Below are positions 1 through 6,218 of a stretch of DNA of 16,374 bases, piece after piece. The stretch comes from Butyricicoccus sp. (lineage in GTDB: Bacteria > Bacillota > Clostridia > Oscillospirales > Butyricicoccaceae), in the NCBI GenBank assembly GCA_020025755.1, contig JAHHRO010000042.1:1-16374 (forward strand), given 5' to 3'. Positions within the stretch are counted from its first letter, which is position 1; each line of letters begins with the position of its first letter. The translations under genes and the position numbers were made by a program. Under the pieces are notes generated by a model. The model saw only the letters and a program-made list of their open reading frames with translations. It made no database searches and was not told the origin of the DNA.

Positions 1-53
1 CTGTAAATCTGTCGTCTATGACTTCGATGGTTCGAATCCATCACCTCCCACCA
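1..53 (+). tRNA. tRNA-Tyr (GUA), 3' part only
   Basis: The window opens inside a tRNA. Bases 1-7 (CTGTAAA) form an anticodon loop with GTA at 3-5, read as tyrosine. Bases 8-12 are the 3' anticodon strand. Bases 13-25 are a long variable arm with a small GTC/GAC stem, as expected for class II tRNA-Tyr. The T arm is GATGG-TTCGAAT-CCATC at 26-42. The acceptor 3' strand is 43-49, the discriminator A is at 50, and an encoded CCA is at 51-53. The 5' half (D arm and 5' acceptor strand) lies left of the window, perhaps in a tRNA cluster. Confidence 0.93.
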
Positions 54-57
54 AACC

Positions 58-87
58 AAAAGACACCTTTCGGTGTCTTTTTTGTTT
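58..87. terminator. Bidirectional rho-independent terminator (tRNA / ABC operon)
   Basis: A 7-bp stem AGACACC/GGTGTCT with a TTTC loop is flanked by A-tract on the left and T-tract on the right, so it can work on both strands. It stops tRNA transcription on the plus strand. On the minus strand it ends the operon whose last stop codon is at 86-88, overlapping the T-tract. Confidence 0.88.
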
Positions 88-523
88 ATTCTTTTCTAGT
101 AAAACAGACCACATCGCCCTTTTGTCTGACGGTAAACACCGCCTGTTCTGCAAATGTGATCTTCCCTGTAAACTCCACATCATATCCGAGCTCATCCGGA
201 TAGCCACACACCATCGCCGCAAGCCGCTTTCCTCTCACGAATACCAGCTGTACCATGCCTTCATTGACCGTCTCGCGAATCCGGCTGCTGCGAAATCCGA
301 TCGCTGCCTCGATCTCCTCTTTCCCTGTGTACGGCGGAAAGGTATACACCGCATCCCATTCAAATGGTACGACTGCATTGAGGGTCGTTTCCCCCTCGGC
401 TGTATGCATCAATGCAGTACCCAGCGTTTCCAGCTGTTTTTCGCTGCTCTGATATCCATACCACCAGTATCCCACGCCCACAAGGAGCAGGACAGCGATC
501 CCTGCAAGGATCTTTTTTGCCAT
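86..523 (-). CDS. Membrane-anchored protein of unknown function (145 aa)
   Basis: I do not recognise a family. The protein opens MAKK, followed by a hydrophobic stretch at about residues 5-22 ending in aromatic residues (YWWYGY). This looks like an uncleaved N-terminal anchor with the remaining ~120 residues outside the membrane. The soluble part is mixed alpha/beta in character, contains PPYTGKEE near residue 64 and ends with charged residues. ATG at 523 is chosen because GGAG lies 8 bases upstream; an in-frame GTG at 532 overlaps that site. It is the last gene of the minus-strand GntR/ABC/VanZ operon, 62 bases after a 33-codon ORF, and stops against the terminator. A role in the envelope response of that operon is an inference from position only. 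Confidence 0.75.
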   Translation of the reverse strand: MAKKILAGIAVLLLVGVGYWWYGYQSSEKQLETLGTALMHTAEGETTLNAVVPFEWDAVYTFPPYTGKEEIEAAIGFRSSRIRETVNEGMVQLVFVRGKRLAAMVCGYPDELGYDVEFTGKITFAEQAVFTVRQKGDVVCFTRKE

Positions 524-585
524 ACCAAACACTCCAATCTAAAGAAATCAAGGGAGACCATGTACCATAGCCCCCCTTTATCGCT

Positions 586-687
586 CTACCGTTTGAGAAA
601 CAATGTGATCTCCGCGATCGTCAGCAGCACACCTGCTGCCAAAATCATTTGGATCTGCGGAACCAAAAATACTGCAAACCGAACCAT
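586..687 (-). CDS. Small single-span membrane protein (33 aa), probable
   Basis: Reading the minus strand from ATG at 685-687 gives 33 codons ending in TAG at 586-588. The product begins MVRFAVFLVP, has a hydrophobic core at about residues 14-30 (MILAAGVLLTIAEITLFL) and ends KR, consistent with one transmembrane helix and a basic end. Support for translation: AGGTGG sits 5 bases upstream of the ATG, and the ATG begins one base after the TGA stop of the VanZ-family gene (TGATATG), an arrangement typical of translational coupling. There is no other gene in this 165-base gap. No family is recognised. Possible roles are a small partner of VanZ or of the ABC permease; this is inference. It is below common gene-calling length cutoffs. 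Confidence 0.6.
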   Translation of the reverse strand: MVRFAVFLVPQIQMILAAGVLLTIAEITLFLKR

Positions 688-688
688 A

Positions 689-1237
689 TCATCCACCTAT
701 CCATTCCAAATACATCGGTAATTCTATGGCGATCCTGATTCCCCACACTGCAAACAGTACGATCACTGGCAGCTTTTGCGCCCGTTCCTGCACCTTGACC
801 GGCATCCGCAGCAAACGGATCAAAATCAGATAGCAGAGAAACCCAGCGGCTGCACCTGCGGTGTTCAAAATCAGATCATCGATCGAGGTCGCTCTGTAAT
901 TGAACAGCTGATTGCATTCAATAAACAGGGACATCGCAAAGCCAAAGCCTATGACGCGCTTCATATTGCGCCAGCCCGCCCAAAAGAGGGGCAGCAGGAA
1001 GCCGAGCGGCACAAACAGCAGGATATTCCCGCCGATTTGGATCAATCGTCCGGCTCCCCCATTCGCCTGTGAGATCGCGAGAAGATCCGCAAACGGTACA
1101 AGGGAAACATCTGCACTGACTGCAAAATCACGGATCACCAGAAAATTGGTCGGTGTTGCACCTGTGATGCACAAGACCAGATACCAATAGATCCCCAGCA
1201 GGATCATTCCCATGATGTTTCCCCCGTTCCGCTTCAT
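689..1237 (-). CDS. VanZ-family membrane protein (182 aa)
   Basis: A polytopic membrane protein matching the VanZ-like family. The telling part is GGNILLFVPLGFLLPLF (about residues 69-85), followed by FIECNQLF and then a TSIDDLILNTAG segment near residues 117-128: the conserved E/Q, D and N-x-x-G pattern of VanZ. Four or five hydrophobic segments are visible, including one at the N-terminus and a last one near residues 155-170. VanZ of Tn1546 gives low-level teicoplanin resistance by an unresolved mechanism; many Firmicute homologues are uncharacterised. ATG at 1237 has AAAGGAG 9 bases upstream; later in-frame ATGs exist at residues 9 and 11. It begins 17 bases after the permease stop in the same operon and is followed at once by the 33-aa ORF. 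Confidence 0.9.
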   Translation of the reverse strand: MKRNGGNIMGMILLGIYWYLVLCITGATPTNFLVIRDFAVSADVSLVPFADLLAISQANGGAGRLIQIGGNILLFVPLGFLLPLFWAGWRNMKRVIGFGFAMSLFIECNQLFNYRATSIDDLILNTAGAAAGFLCYLILIRLLRMPVKVQERAQKLPVIVLFAVWGIRIAIELPMYLEWIGG

Positions 1238-1254
1238 AACGCGTTTCTCCTTTC

Positions 1255-3471
1255 TTATTCTGCGCGCAGCGGCAGTCCTGTGATTTGACGCAGCAGCTCT
1301 ATCGGTGCCTTTCCTTTGGGATATCTTGCGGAAACACCACTTGTACCTCGATTGCCATCTCTATAATACAGTCGGAATTCCAAATAATCTTGCCTGTCAA
1401 AATTTTCCCATGTAACATCCTTGCCCGCTGAATAGATCTGGTTGTCTGAACAGATATCCTGTGTCAATGCTGCGATCGTCTCAGGATCTCGGATCGTGAT
1501 CAACTTTTCCATAGCATCGTCAGAGTCTGCGACTAATTTGGTTGGAAACTGCTGGATTTCGATCCATTCGACCCTTGTAACATCAAGCGGCTGCGGTTCC
1601 AGTCCAACGAGTTGCTTTAGCAGTGCCAATGTTTGGGTGTCCGAAGGATACACAGACATTTCTCTCAAGTCTGTCATAAGGAACGAATACATTTCTTCCT
1701 CAAACGCAGTTTGATCCTCTTCTGCACTTCCCAAAAAGCGCATCTGCATCACAGGGATCTCTTGATTGTGTTTTGCTACATTTCGGATCTGTTCTTCCTT
1801 TAATGCATCCAGCACCCGCTCAATATCCGTTGTTTTTTCGATCACATAGTTCGTACCAAGTCCCATTGGCACCATCTGCGCCGTCACCTGCAATCGGATA
1901 TCGCCATCCGCAGTGTTTTCCGGAATTTGTGCCTGCTGAAGTGCCATATAGGATTTGATATAGCCTTCACTTTGCATCAAAGGATCCAACAGATCTCGAA
2001 TGAGTTTCTCTCCGGTTACATATTTGCGGGAGACCCGTTTTCCATTTTTCAGTTCATAATGAATATAAACATCTGTATATGGATTGTTCTCCTGTTCGGT
2101 TTCCGAATCGACTGGAAACAACGCCTGACCGACCTGCGGAACAAGACGCTCCGCGATCTGTGTGACCAGATGGATGCTTTCCGGGTCTGTAAGGGGGACG
2201 ATGTCCCTTGTCTTTGGTTCTCCCCAATTAAAGCCATATCTGGAACGATCTGCCATATTCCAAAGACCGACCGCCGCGATATCTGTTTCCTTTGGGATAT
2301 AGCGATTATACCCAAACACATCCATACGCAGTCCAGCCAGAGCCGCAACCGCTACGATACATATCACAATCATCTGCTTCCAATGATGGAACATTGCCTT
2401 AAAGTCAAAATCATAGATGATCTCGACCACAGCATGAAACAGGACAATCCCCAAAAGAAGTCCAAACCATTCCCAGTTGTCGCTGCCGATAAACAGCGTC
2501 TTGAACAGCCATGCACACGCAGAACCCATAAACAGGCACATATACCAGCGGATCGGGGCTTTGAGGGGTGCAAATGCAATAGCCGTGCCTGCGCGTTCAC
2601 TTTTTCTGCGCACAAACAGCACATAGGCAAGGGCGAGCAGCACGATCGTCCAAATTGTGGGTGCAATCAGGGCTCGCATCCCTGAGACAGAATCGAAGGA
2701 CGCACCAAACAAGGACATCCCCTGCGTTTCCGCACTGGTGGCAAAATACTTGATGATTGGGCTCATAAAATACCAGCCATTTGCATGTTCCACATAGGTC
2801 TGTAAACAGCTCATTTTCCATGCATCAATCATGATCGCAAACAAGGGGATACCAAGTTGTGCCCAAACCCCTAAGAGAATGGTGATAATGGTATTCCCTG
2901 TTACCACCGTACAAACTACGGCAAGGGTATAGTTCAGCAGGAAAAATACGATATGCGCAAGAAAAGTCTGTATCAATCCTCCTGCTGTCAGCAGACCGCC
3001 CAGCTTCATGCTCATTACAGCAACTACGGTCAGACCAAATACGATCAGAAAAACAGGCAGTACCAACAAGATACCGGATATATAATTGAGTACAAACAGG
3101 CGTCCGCGGTTCATGGGGAGTGCATGATAAAAATCCACCTGCTGCCGATCATGCAGATAGCGGAACACCGCCACACCACACAGGATCGCCATGAACACGA
3201 TGACAATCTTGATGAAAGGATTATCCATTGACAGGATCTGAAAAATATTCTCCTGTGCTTCTCTCAGGATCTGCTCTTTCGTCACCGCCGTCCTTCCAGC
3301 CTCTGTCAGATGGGTGTATTCCTCCATCCGTCTTTGAAAGTCTTGATTGAACACAAACACAGGCAAGAGCAGCGCGGAAAGCGAACCCAATAAGGTAAGC
3401 ACAACTGCCCAGAGACGGCTGGACAGGTTACGCCGTACAAGCGTCTTATAGGATAAGTTTTTTGAGGTCAT
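1255..3471 (-). CDS. ABC transporter permease with large C-terminal domain (738 aa)
   Basis: Membrane subunit of an ABC-2-like exporter or sensor. I see about nine hydrophobic spans: near residues 20-41, 87-106, 127-153, 165-190, 194-215, 270-288, 311-328, 336-354 and 366-383. The segment FYHALPMNRGRLF after the second span is a hallmark of Firmicute permeases paired with GntR-linked ATPases. From about residue 390 to 738 the protein is hydrophilic and lacks spans; with an odd number of spans this domain would lie outside the cell. The architecture resembles proteins annotated as carrying a DUF6449 domain, but I cannot confirm that by search. ATG at 3471 has GGAGG 9 bases upstream and lies 26 bases inside the ATPase gene, so the two are coupled. 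Substrate unknown; envelope-active antimicrobials are plausible from context. Confidence 0.88.
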   Translation of the reverse strand: MTSKNLSYKTLVRRNLSSRLWAVVLTLLGSLSALLLPVFVFNQDFQRRMEEYTHLTEAGRTAVTKEQILREAQENIFQILSMDNPFIKIVIVFMAILCGVAVFRYLHDRQQVDFYHALPMNRGRLFVLNYISGILLVLPVFLIVFGLTVVAVMSMKLGGLLTAGGLIQTFLAHIVFFLLNYTLAVVCTVVTGNTIITILLGVWAQLGIPLFAIMIDAWKMSCLQTYVEHANGWYFMSPIIKYFATSAETQGMSLFGASFDSVSGMRALIAPTIWTIVLLALAYVLFVRRKSERAGTAIAFAPLKAPIRWYMCLFMGSACAWLFKTLFIGSDNWEWFGLLLGIVLFHAVVEIIYDFDFKAMFHHWKQMIVICIVAVAALAGLRMDVFGYNRYIPKETDIAAVGLWNMADRSRYGFNWGEPKTRDIVPLTDPESIHLVTQIAERLVPQVGQALFPVDSETEQENNPYTDVYIHYELKNGKRVSRKYVTGEKLIRDLLDPLMQSEGYIKSYMALQQAQIPENTADGDIRLQVTAQMVPMGLGTNYVIEKTTDIERVLDALKEEQIRNVAKHNQEIPVMQMRFLGSAEEDQTAFEEEMYSFLMTDLREMSVYPSDTQTLALLKQLVGLEPQPLDVTRVEWIEIQQFPTKLVADSDDAMEKLITIRDPETIAALTQDICSDNQIYSAGKDVTWENFDRQDYLEFRLYYRDGNRGTSGVSARYPKGKAPIELLRQITGLPLRAE

Positions 3472-4345
3472 AACCCACTACCTCCGTTTCACTGATAAAG
3501 ATCTCTTCCAGCGTCAGCGGAAGCATCTCATAAAAAGTCGGCTGCAAAACGGCGATCCGTGCTTCCAGCTCCTCGCGTGTTCCGCGCACCGTAATGGTAT
3601 GAAGCGAACCTCTTTGCTCACGCTTCAGCACCTCTATACCGGCAAAGGGATCGTGCTCCAGCGGCTGCTGAATGATCATCTGTACCTTATGCATCCCGAT
3701 CTTCATATCGTCGAGATCTCTGGAAAACAGGATGCCGCCGCGGTGCAGCAGACCAACATGGTCACAGATGTCCTCCAGCTCACGCAGGTTATGGGAGGCA
3801 ATGACGGGTGTCATGCCGCGTTCTGCCACATCGCCTGCAAACAGCCCCTTCACTGTCTGCCGCGCCACGGGATCGAGTCCATCAAAGGTCTCGTCACAGA
3901 ACAGATAATCGGTGTTTGCACTGATGCCGCAGATGACCGAGACCTGCTTCTTCATGCCCTTGGAAAAGGTGCGGATCTTGCGTCTGCCGTCCAGTCCAAA
4001 GCCGTCCATCAGTTCCTTGTATCGTGCATCATCGAAATGCGGATACAGTGCCTTATAGTAGCTTTTCATCTCGTCCGGTGTGCTGTTTGCAAAGAAATAC
4101 TGCTCATCGGAAATATAAAAGCAGCGTTGCTTGAGTGCTTCATTTTCATACACGGTTTCATTGTCGATCGTGACCGTGCCTTCATCCGGCTGCAAAATAC
4201 CAGCCAGCATACGCAGGAATGTAGATTTTCCGGCACCATTGGAACCGATCAATCCATACACGGAACCTTTCTGGATCTCCGTATCCACATGATCGACCGC
4301 AACCAAACCGGCAAAGCGTTTCGTTGCCTGCTGTGTTTGAATCAT
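3446..4345 (-). CDS. ABC transporter ATP-binding protein (299 aa), YtrB-like
   Basis: Cytoplasmic ATPase of the ABC pair. Motifs in order: Walker A GSNGAGKST at residues 34-42, a degenerate signature FSKGM at about 127-131, Walker B YLFCDE with D151/E152 followed by a GLDP D-loop (156-159), and the H-loop SH at 184-185. The Walker B continuation DETFDGLDP (T where most have P) and FSKGM are usual in the GntR-linked YtrB/YxlF-like group. After the nucleotide-binding domain about 90 residues form a C-terminal extension. The start is ATG at 4345: it overlaps the repressor stop as ATGA and has a GGGGGG site 8 bases upstream. An in-frame start 10 codons earlier would lie inside the repressor gene and is less likely. 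It presumably pairs with the permease whose gene it overlaps. Confidence 0.93.
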   Translation of the reverse strand: MIQTQQATKRFAGLVAVDHVDTEIQKGSVYGLIGSNGAGKSTFLRMLAGILQPDEGTVTIDNETVYENEALKQRCFYISDEQYFFANSTPDEMKSYYKALYPHFDDARYKELMDGFGLDGRRKIRTFSKGMKKQVSVICGISANTDYLFCDETFDGLDPVARQTVKGLFAGDVAERGMTPVIASHNLRELEDICDHVGLLHRGGILFSRDLDDMKIGMHKVQMIIQQPLEHDPFAGIEVLKREQRGSLHTITVRGTREELEARIAVLQPTFYEMLPLTLEEIFISETEVVGYDLKKLIL

Positions 4346-4713
4346 ACGTTTTTCCCCCCTTGTTCTTTGATCCACTGAATAAAGGTCGTATCGTCTATCC
4401 CGATCTTTTTTGCGGTTTCCAGCAAAGCCAAGAATTGTGTTCGAATATCTTCCATACGACGCTCGCGCAGCATTGTTCCATTGGGTGAAACAAAGTTTCC
4501 CTTTCCTTTGACCGAATAGATGACCCCACGGCTCTCGAGTTCGCTATACGCACGCTGGATCGTATTCGGATTGATGGATAGCTCTGACGCCATCTGCCGG
4601 ACGGAAGGCAGCTGACTATCCGCCAACAACACCCCATGCACAACCATTTGTTCAACTTCATCTACGATCTGCTCATAGATCGGACGACTATCTCGATAGT
4701 TGATGCCAAACAT
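4342..4713 (-). CDS. GntR-family repressor, YtrA subfamily (123 aa)
   Basis: Short GntR regulator: an N-terminal winged helix (about residues 10-78) with RPIYEQIVDEVE at the start, the recognition region LPSVRQMASELSINPNTIQRAY (about residues 35-56) and the wing SVKGKGNFV, then only ~45 residues of C-terminal helices. This small effector/dimerisation part is typical of YtrA proteins, which usually repress their own operon with ABC transporter genes and, in Bacillus subtilis, respond to some cell-wall antibiotics. ATG at 4713 follows AGGAGAGGAGG by 6 bases, so the longer in-frame reading back to 4788 is rejected, as it would begin inside the promoter. It is the first gene of the operon and overlaps the ATPase start by ATGA. 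Self-repression through the dyad at 4740-4768 is the likely regulation. Confidence 0.93.
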   Translation of the reverse strand: MFGINYRDSRPIYEQIVDEVEQMVVHGVLLADSQLPSVRQMASELSINPNTIQRAYSELESRGVIYSVKGKGNFVSPNGTMLRERRMEDIRTQFLALLETAKKIGIDDTTFIQWIKEQGGKNV

Positions 4714-4739
4714 TGCGCGCCTCCTCTCCTTATGTGTAT

Positions 4740-4768
4740 TAACTGTACTGTGTGTCTTAGTACAGTTA
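4740..4768. promoter_or_regulatory. Predicted GntR (YtrA-type) operator, perfect dyad
   Basis: TAACTGTACT and AGTACAGTTA are exact reverse complements, 10 bp each, with a 9-bp spacer. The dyad begins just downstream of the -10 box and spans the expected start site of the minus-strand operon, where a bound repressor would block transcription. TGTACT/AGTACA half-sites resemble those known for YtrA-group regulators. Binding by the adjacent repressor is inferred. Confidence 0.8.
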
Positions 4769-4769
4769 G

Positions 4770-4798
4770 AGTATAACATCCCCAGCACGGGCTGTCAA
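4770..4798 (-). promoter_or_regulatory. Promoter of the GntR-ABC-VanZ operon
   Basis: On the minus strand the -35 box TTGACA (4793-4798) and -10 box TATACT (4770-4775) are separated by exactly 17 bases, close to the sigma-A consensus. The predicted start near 4763 leaves a leader of about 50 bases before the repressor ATG. Such a strong promoter under a dyad operator suggests low basal but high induced expression. Confidence 0.85.
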
Positions 4799-4876
4799 TA
4801 GCCATCGCTGTCATTTTTATCCCTTCTTGTTTTTCGATCTATTTCTTTCTTTTTGTCATAAATATGCGATCTGCTC

Positions 4877-4905
4877 TTAATTCGTGTGCCATTTCATGAT
4901 ATAAT
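4877..4905 (+). promoter_or_regulatory. Probable ung promoter, extended -10
   Basis: TATAAT at 4900-4905 is preceded by TGA (4897-4899), giving the extended -10 pattern TGnTATAAT. The -35 region 17 bases upstream (TTAATT) is weak, which an extended -10 can compensate. The start would be near 4912, leaving about 53 bases to the ung ATG. Confidence 0.6.
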
Positions 4906-4964
4906 ATCTCTATACAAAAGTAAGATGACCCCAAAGAAATAATGAGAGCGCAGGAGGGTATCGT

Positions 4965-5630
4965 ATGGTACAGATCGGAAATGAATGGGATAACATCCTC
5001 AAAAATGAATTTTCTGCCGATTATTTTCAAAAAATTGAGCAGACACTGGAAACCGAGTATGCAGAGCATGAGATCTTTCCACCCCGAGAGGATATTTTCA
5101 ACGCACTGCGATATACTCCATATTCTGATGTAAAGGCAGTCCTGCTCGGTCAGGATCCCTATCACGGTCCTGGACAGGCACATGGTCTTTGCTTCTCCGT
5201 GCAGGCAGGCGTCACACCGCCGCCCAGTCTGCGCAATATGTTCAAGGAGCTGGAAAGTGATATGGGCATCCCCAAGCCGCAGAACGGCTGCCTGACTTCA
5301 TGGGCACAGCAGGGCGTGCTGATGCTCAACACCACCCTGACCGTTCGCCGCGGTCAGGCAAACAGCCACAGCAAGATCGGATGGACACGCTTTACCGATA
5401 CCATCATCAAGAAGCTCAACGAGCGTGAGACTCCGATCGTATTCCTACTATGGGGCGGTCCTGCACGCAATAAAAAGGCACTTATCACCAACCCCAACCA
5501 CTATATTTTGGAGTGCGCGCATCCCTCTCCACTGTCCGCCCACAACGGATTTTTCGGCTGCCGCCATTTCTCTCAGTGCAATGAATTCCTGATGGCACAT
5601 GGCATCGCACCGATCGACTGGACACTCTAA
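4965..5630 (+). CDS. ung: Uracil-DNA glycosylase (221 aa)
   Basis: Family 1 uracil-DNA glycosylase, which cuts uracil from DNA at the start of base-excision repair. The water-activating motif GQDPYHG is at residues 62-68 with the catalytic Asp at 64. The uracil-site stretch LMLNTTLTV is near 119-127. The DNA-intercalation loop HPSPLSAH is at 186-193, with His186 the second catalytic residue and Leu190 the expected intercalating leucine. The length matches the family (about 220-230). ATG at 4965 follows AGGAGG by 7 bases. The gene stands alone: its upstream neighbour is divergent and its downstream neighbour convergent, with a shared terminator at 5644-5686. Nothing in the sequence suggests damage or unusual regulation. 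Confidence 0.97.
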   Translation: MVQIGNEWDNILKNEFSADYFQKIEQTLETEYAEHEIFPPREDIFNALRYTPYSDVKAVLLGQDPYHGPGQAHGLCFSVQAGVTPPPSLRNMFKELESDMGIPKPQNGCLTSWAQQGVLMLNTTLTVRRGQANSHSKIGWTRFTDTIIKKLNERETPIVFLLWGGPARNKKALITNPNHYILECAHPSPLSAHNGFFGCRHFSQCNEFLMAHGIAPIDWTL

Positions 5631-5643
5631 AGCACCACAAAAC

Positions 5644-5686
5644 AAAAAAGTCTCTGGCATCCCAATTCGGGTACCAGAGACTTTTT
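5644..5686. terminator. Bidirectional terminator between ung and the tautomerase gene
   Basis: Outer stem AGTCTCTGG/CCAGAGACT, with A-tract before and T-tract after, and a small inner CCC/GGG pairing. It serves ung on the plus strand and the minus-strand gene that stops at 5701. Confidence 0.87.
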
Positions 5687-5700
5687 CTTGCTGCAAAGCA

Positions 5701-6042
5701 CTACTTCAAGCTGCCGCGCACGCCCCATGTGTCATATTCGCCCCATGAGAGGTAGATATCCTCCTGCGGAACACCCGTGACCTCAGTCAGCAGCCGGAAT
5801 ACGGCTTCCGTAAAGCATTTCTTGTCTGCAAATTCAGCTGTTTTGTAGCACCGTACATCTGCAAAAACAAGCGCACGCGCCTCCCCCTGAAAGTACATGG
5901 TATGGTTTTCTGAAATATCCACCATGAGTGCCTGTTCGGTCTTTCCAGGAATCAGCGTGATCTTCTCTCCCAATCCGGCTTTGATCGCGTTTTTCTGCGC
6001 ATCGGATAGGGTTCCGGTTACATGTATTCCAATATATGGCAT
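5701..6042 (-). CDS. MIF-like tautomerase superfamily protein (113 aa)
   Basis: A member of the tautomerase superfamily resembling macrophage migration inhibitory factor (MIF) and phenylpyruvate tautomerase. Features: Met-Pro at the start, so Pro2 would become the catalytic N-terminal proline after Met removal; PGKTEQALMVDI at 32-43, matching the MIF Lys region; and near the C-terminus VPQEDIYLSWGEYDTWG, matching the MIF segment with DRVYINYYD. The length of ~114 is that of MIF; 4-oxalocrotonate tautomerases are about half as long. ATG at 6042 is chosen because it yields Met-Pro and has GAGGG about 9 bases upstream; an open reading back to 6204 lacks conserved features. It is a single-gene unit, divergent from the hydrolase gene. 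The physiological substrate in bacteria is unknown. Confidence 0.85.
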   Translation of the reverse strand: MPYIGIHVTGTLSDAQKNAIKAGLGEKITLIPGKTEQALMVDISENHTMYFQGEARALVFADVRCYKTAEFADKKCFTEAVFRLLTEVTGVPQEDIYLSWGEYDTWGVRGSLK

Positions 6043-6078
6043 TGAAATCGACCCTCGCTTTCTTTGTTTTCTGTATCC

Positions 6079-6084
6079 ATTATA
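6079..6084 (-). promoter_or_regulatory. Candidate -10 box for the tautomerase gene
   Basis: TATAAT on the minus strand lies 37 bases upstream of the ATG. No good -35 hexamer is visible at the proper distance, so only the -10 is proposed. Confidence 0.45.
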
Positions 6085-6135
6085 CCGTTTTACAGCAAAT
6101 CTTTTTGAATCATTTGTAAATCTTTTTGGAGACAC

Positions 6136-6164
6136 AAGACGAATCTCTGCATTTGTGTTATCAT
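6136..6164 (+). promoter_or_regulatory. Candidate promoter for the alpha/beta hydrolase gene
   Basis: TATCAT at 6159-6164 is preceded by TGT, an extended -10 form. The -35 position carries AAGACG, 3 of 6 matches. It lies in the 176-bp divergent gap with the tautomerase gene, about 55 bases before the hydrolase ATG. Confidence 0.4.
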
Positions 6165-6218
6165 AGAAATACGGACATTGTATATCCGCATTTTTCAAAA
6201 CCAAAGGAATGGATCACA

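Noticed and set aside
409..561. 50-codon minus-strand frame with a TAAAGGGGGG site 9 bases before its ATG
   Set aside because: The ribosome-site spacing is good, but most of the frame overlaps the anchored 145-aa protein in another frame and the product shows no coherent features. It might be a leader frame at most.
3446..4345. Non-consensus signature and Walker B (FSKGM, DETFDGLDP) in the ATPase as a sign of inactivity
   Set aside because: These variants are usual in GntR-linked ATPases; Walker A Lys, Walker B Asp/Glu and the H-loop His are all present.
1927..4378. Plus-strand frames of 252 and 259 codons opposite the permease and ATPase
   Set aside because: Antisense to well-supported genes, no ribosome sites, and compositions typical of reverse reading.
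4965..5630. Asn instead of Arg after the HPSPLSAH motif in uracil-DNA glycosylase
   Set aside because: This position varies in Gram-positive homologues and the catalytic residues are intact, so it is not treated as an anomaly.
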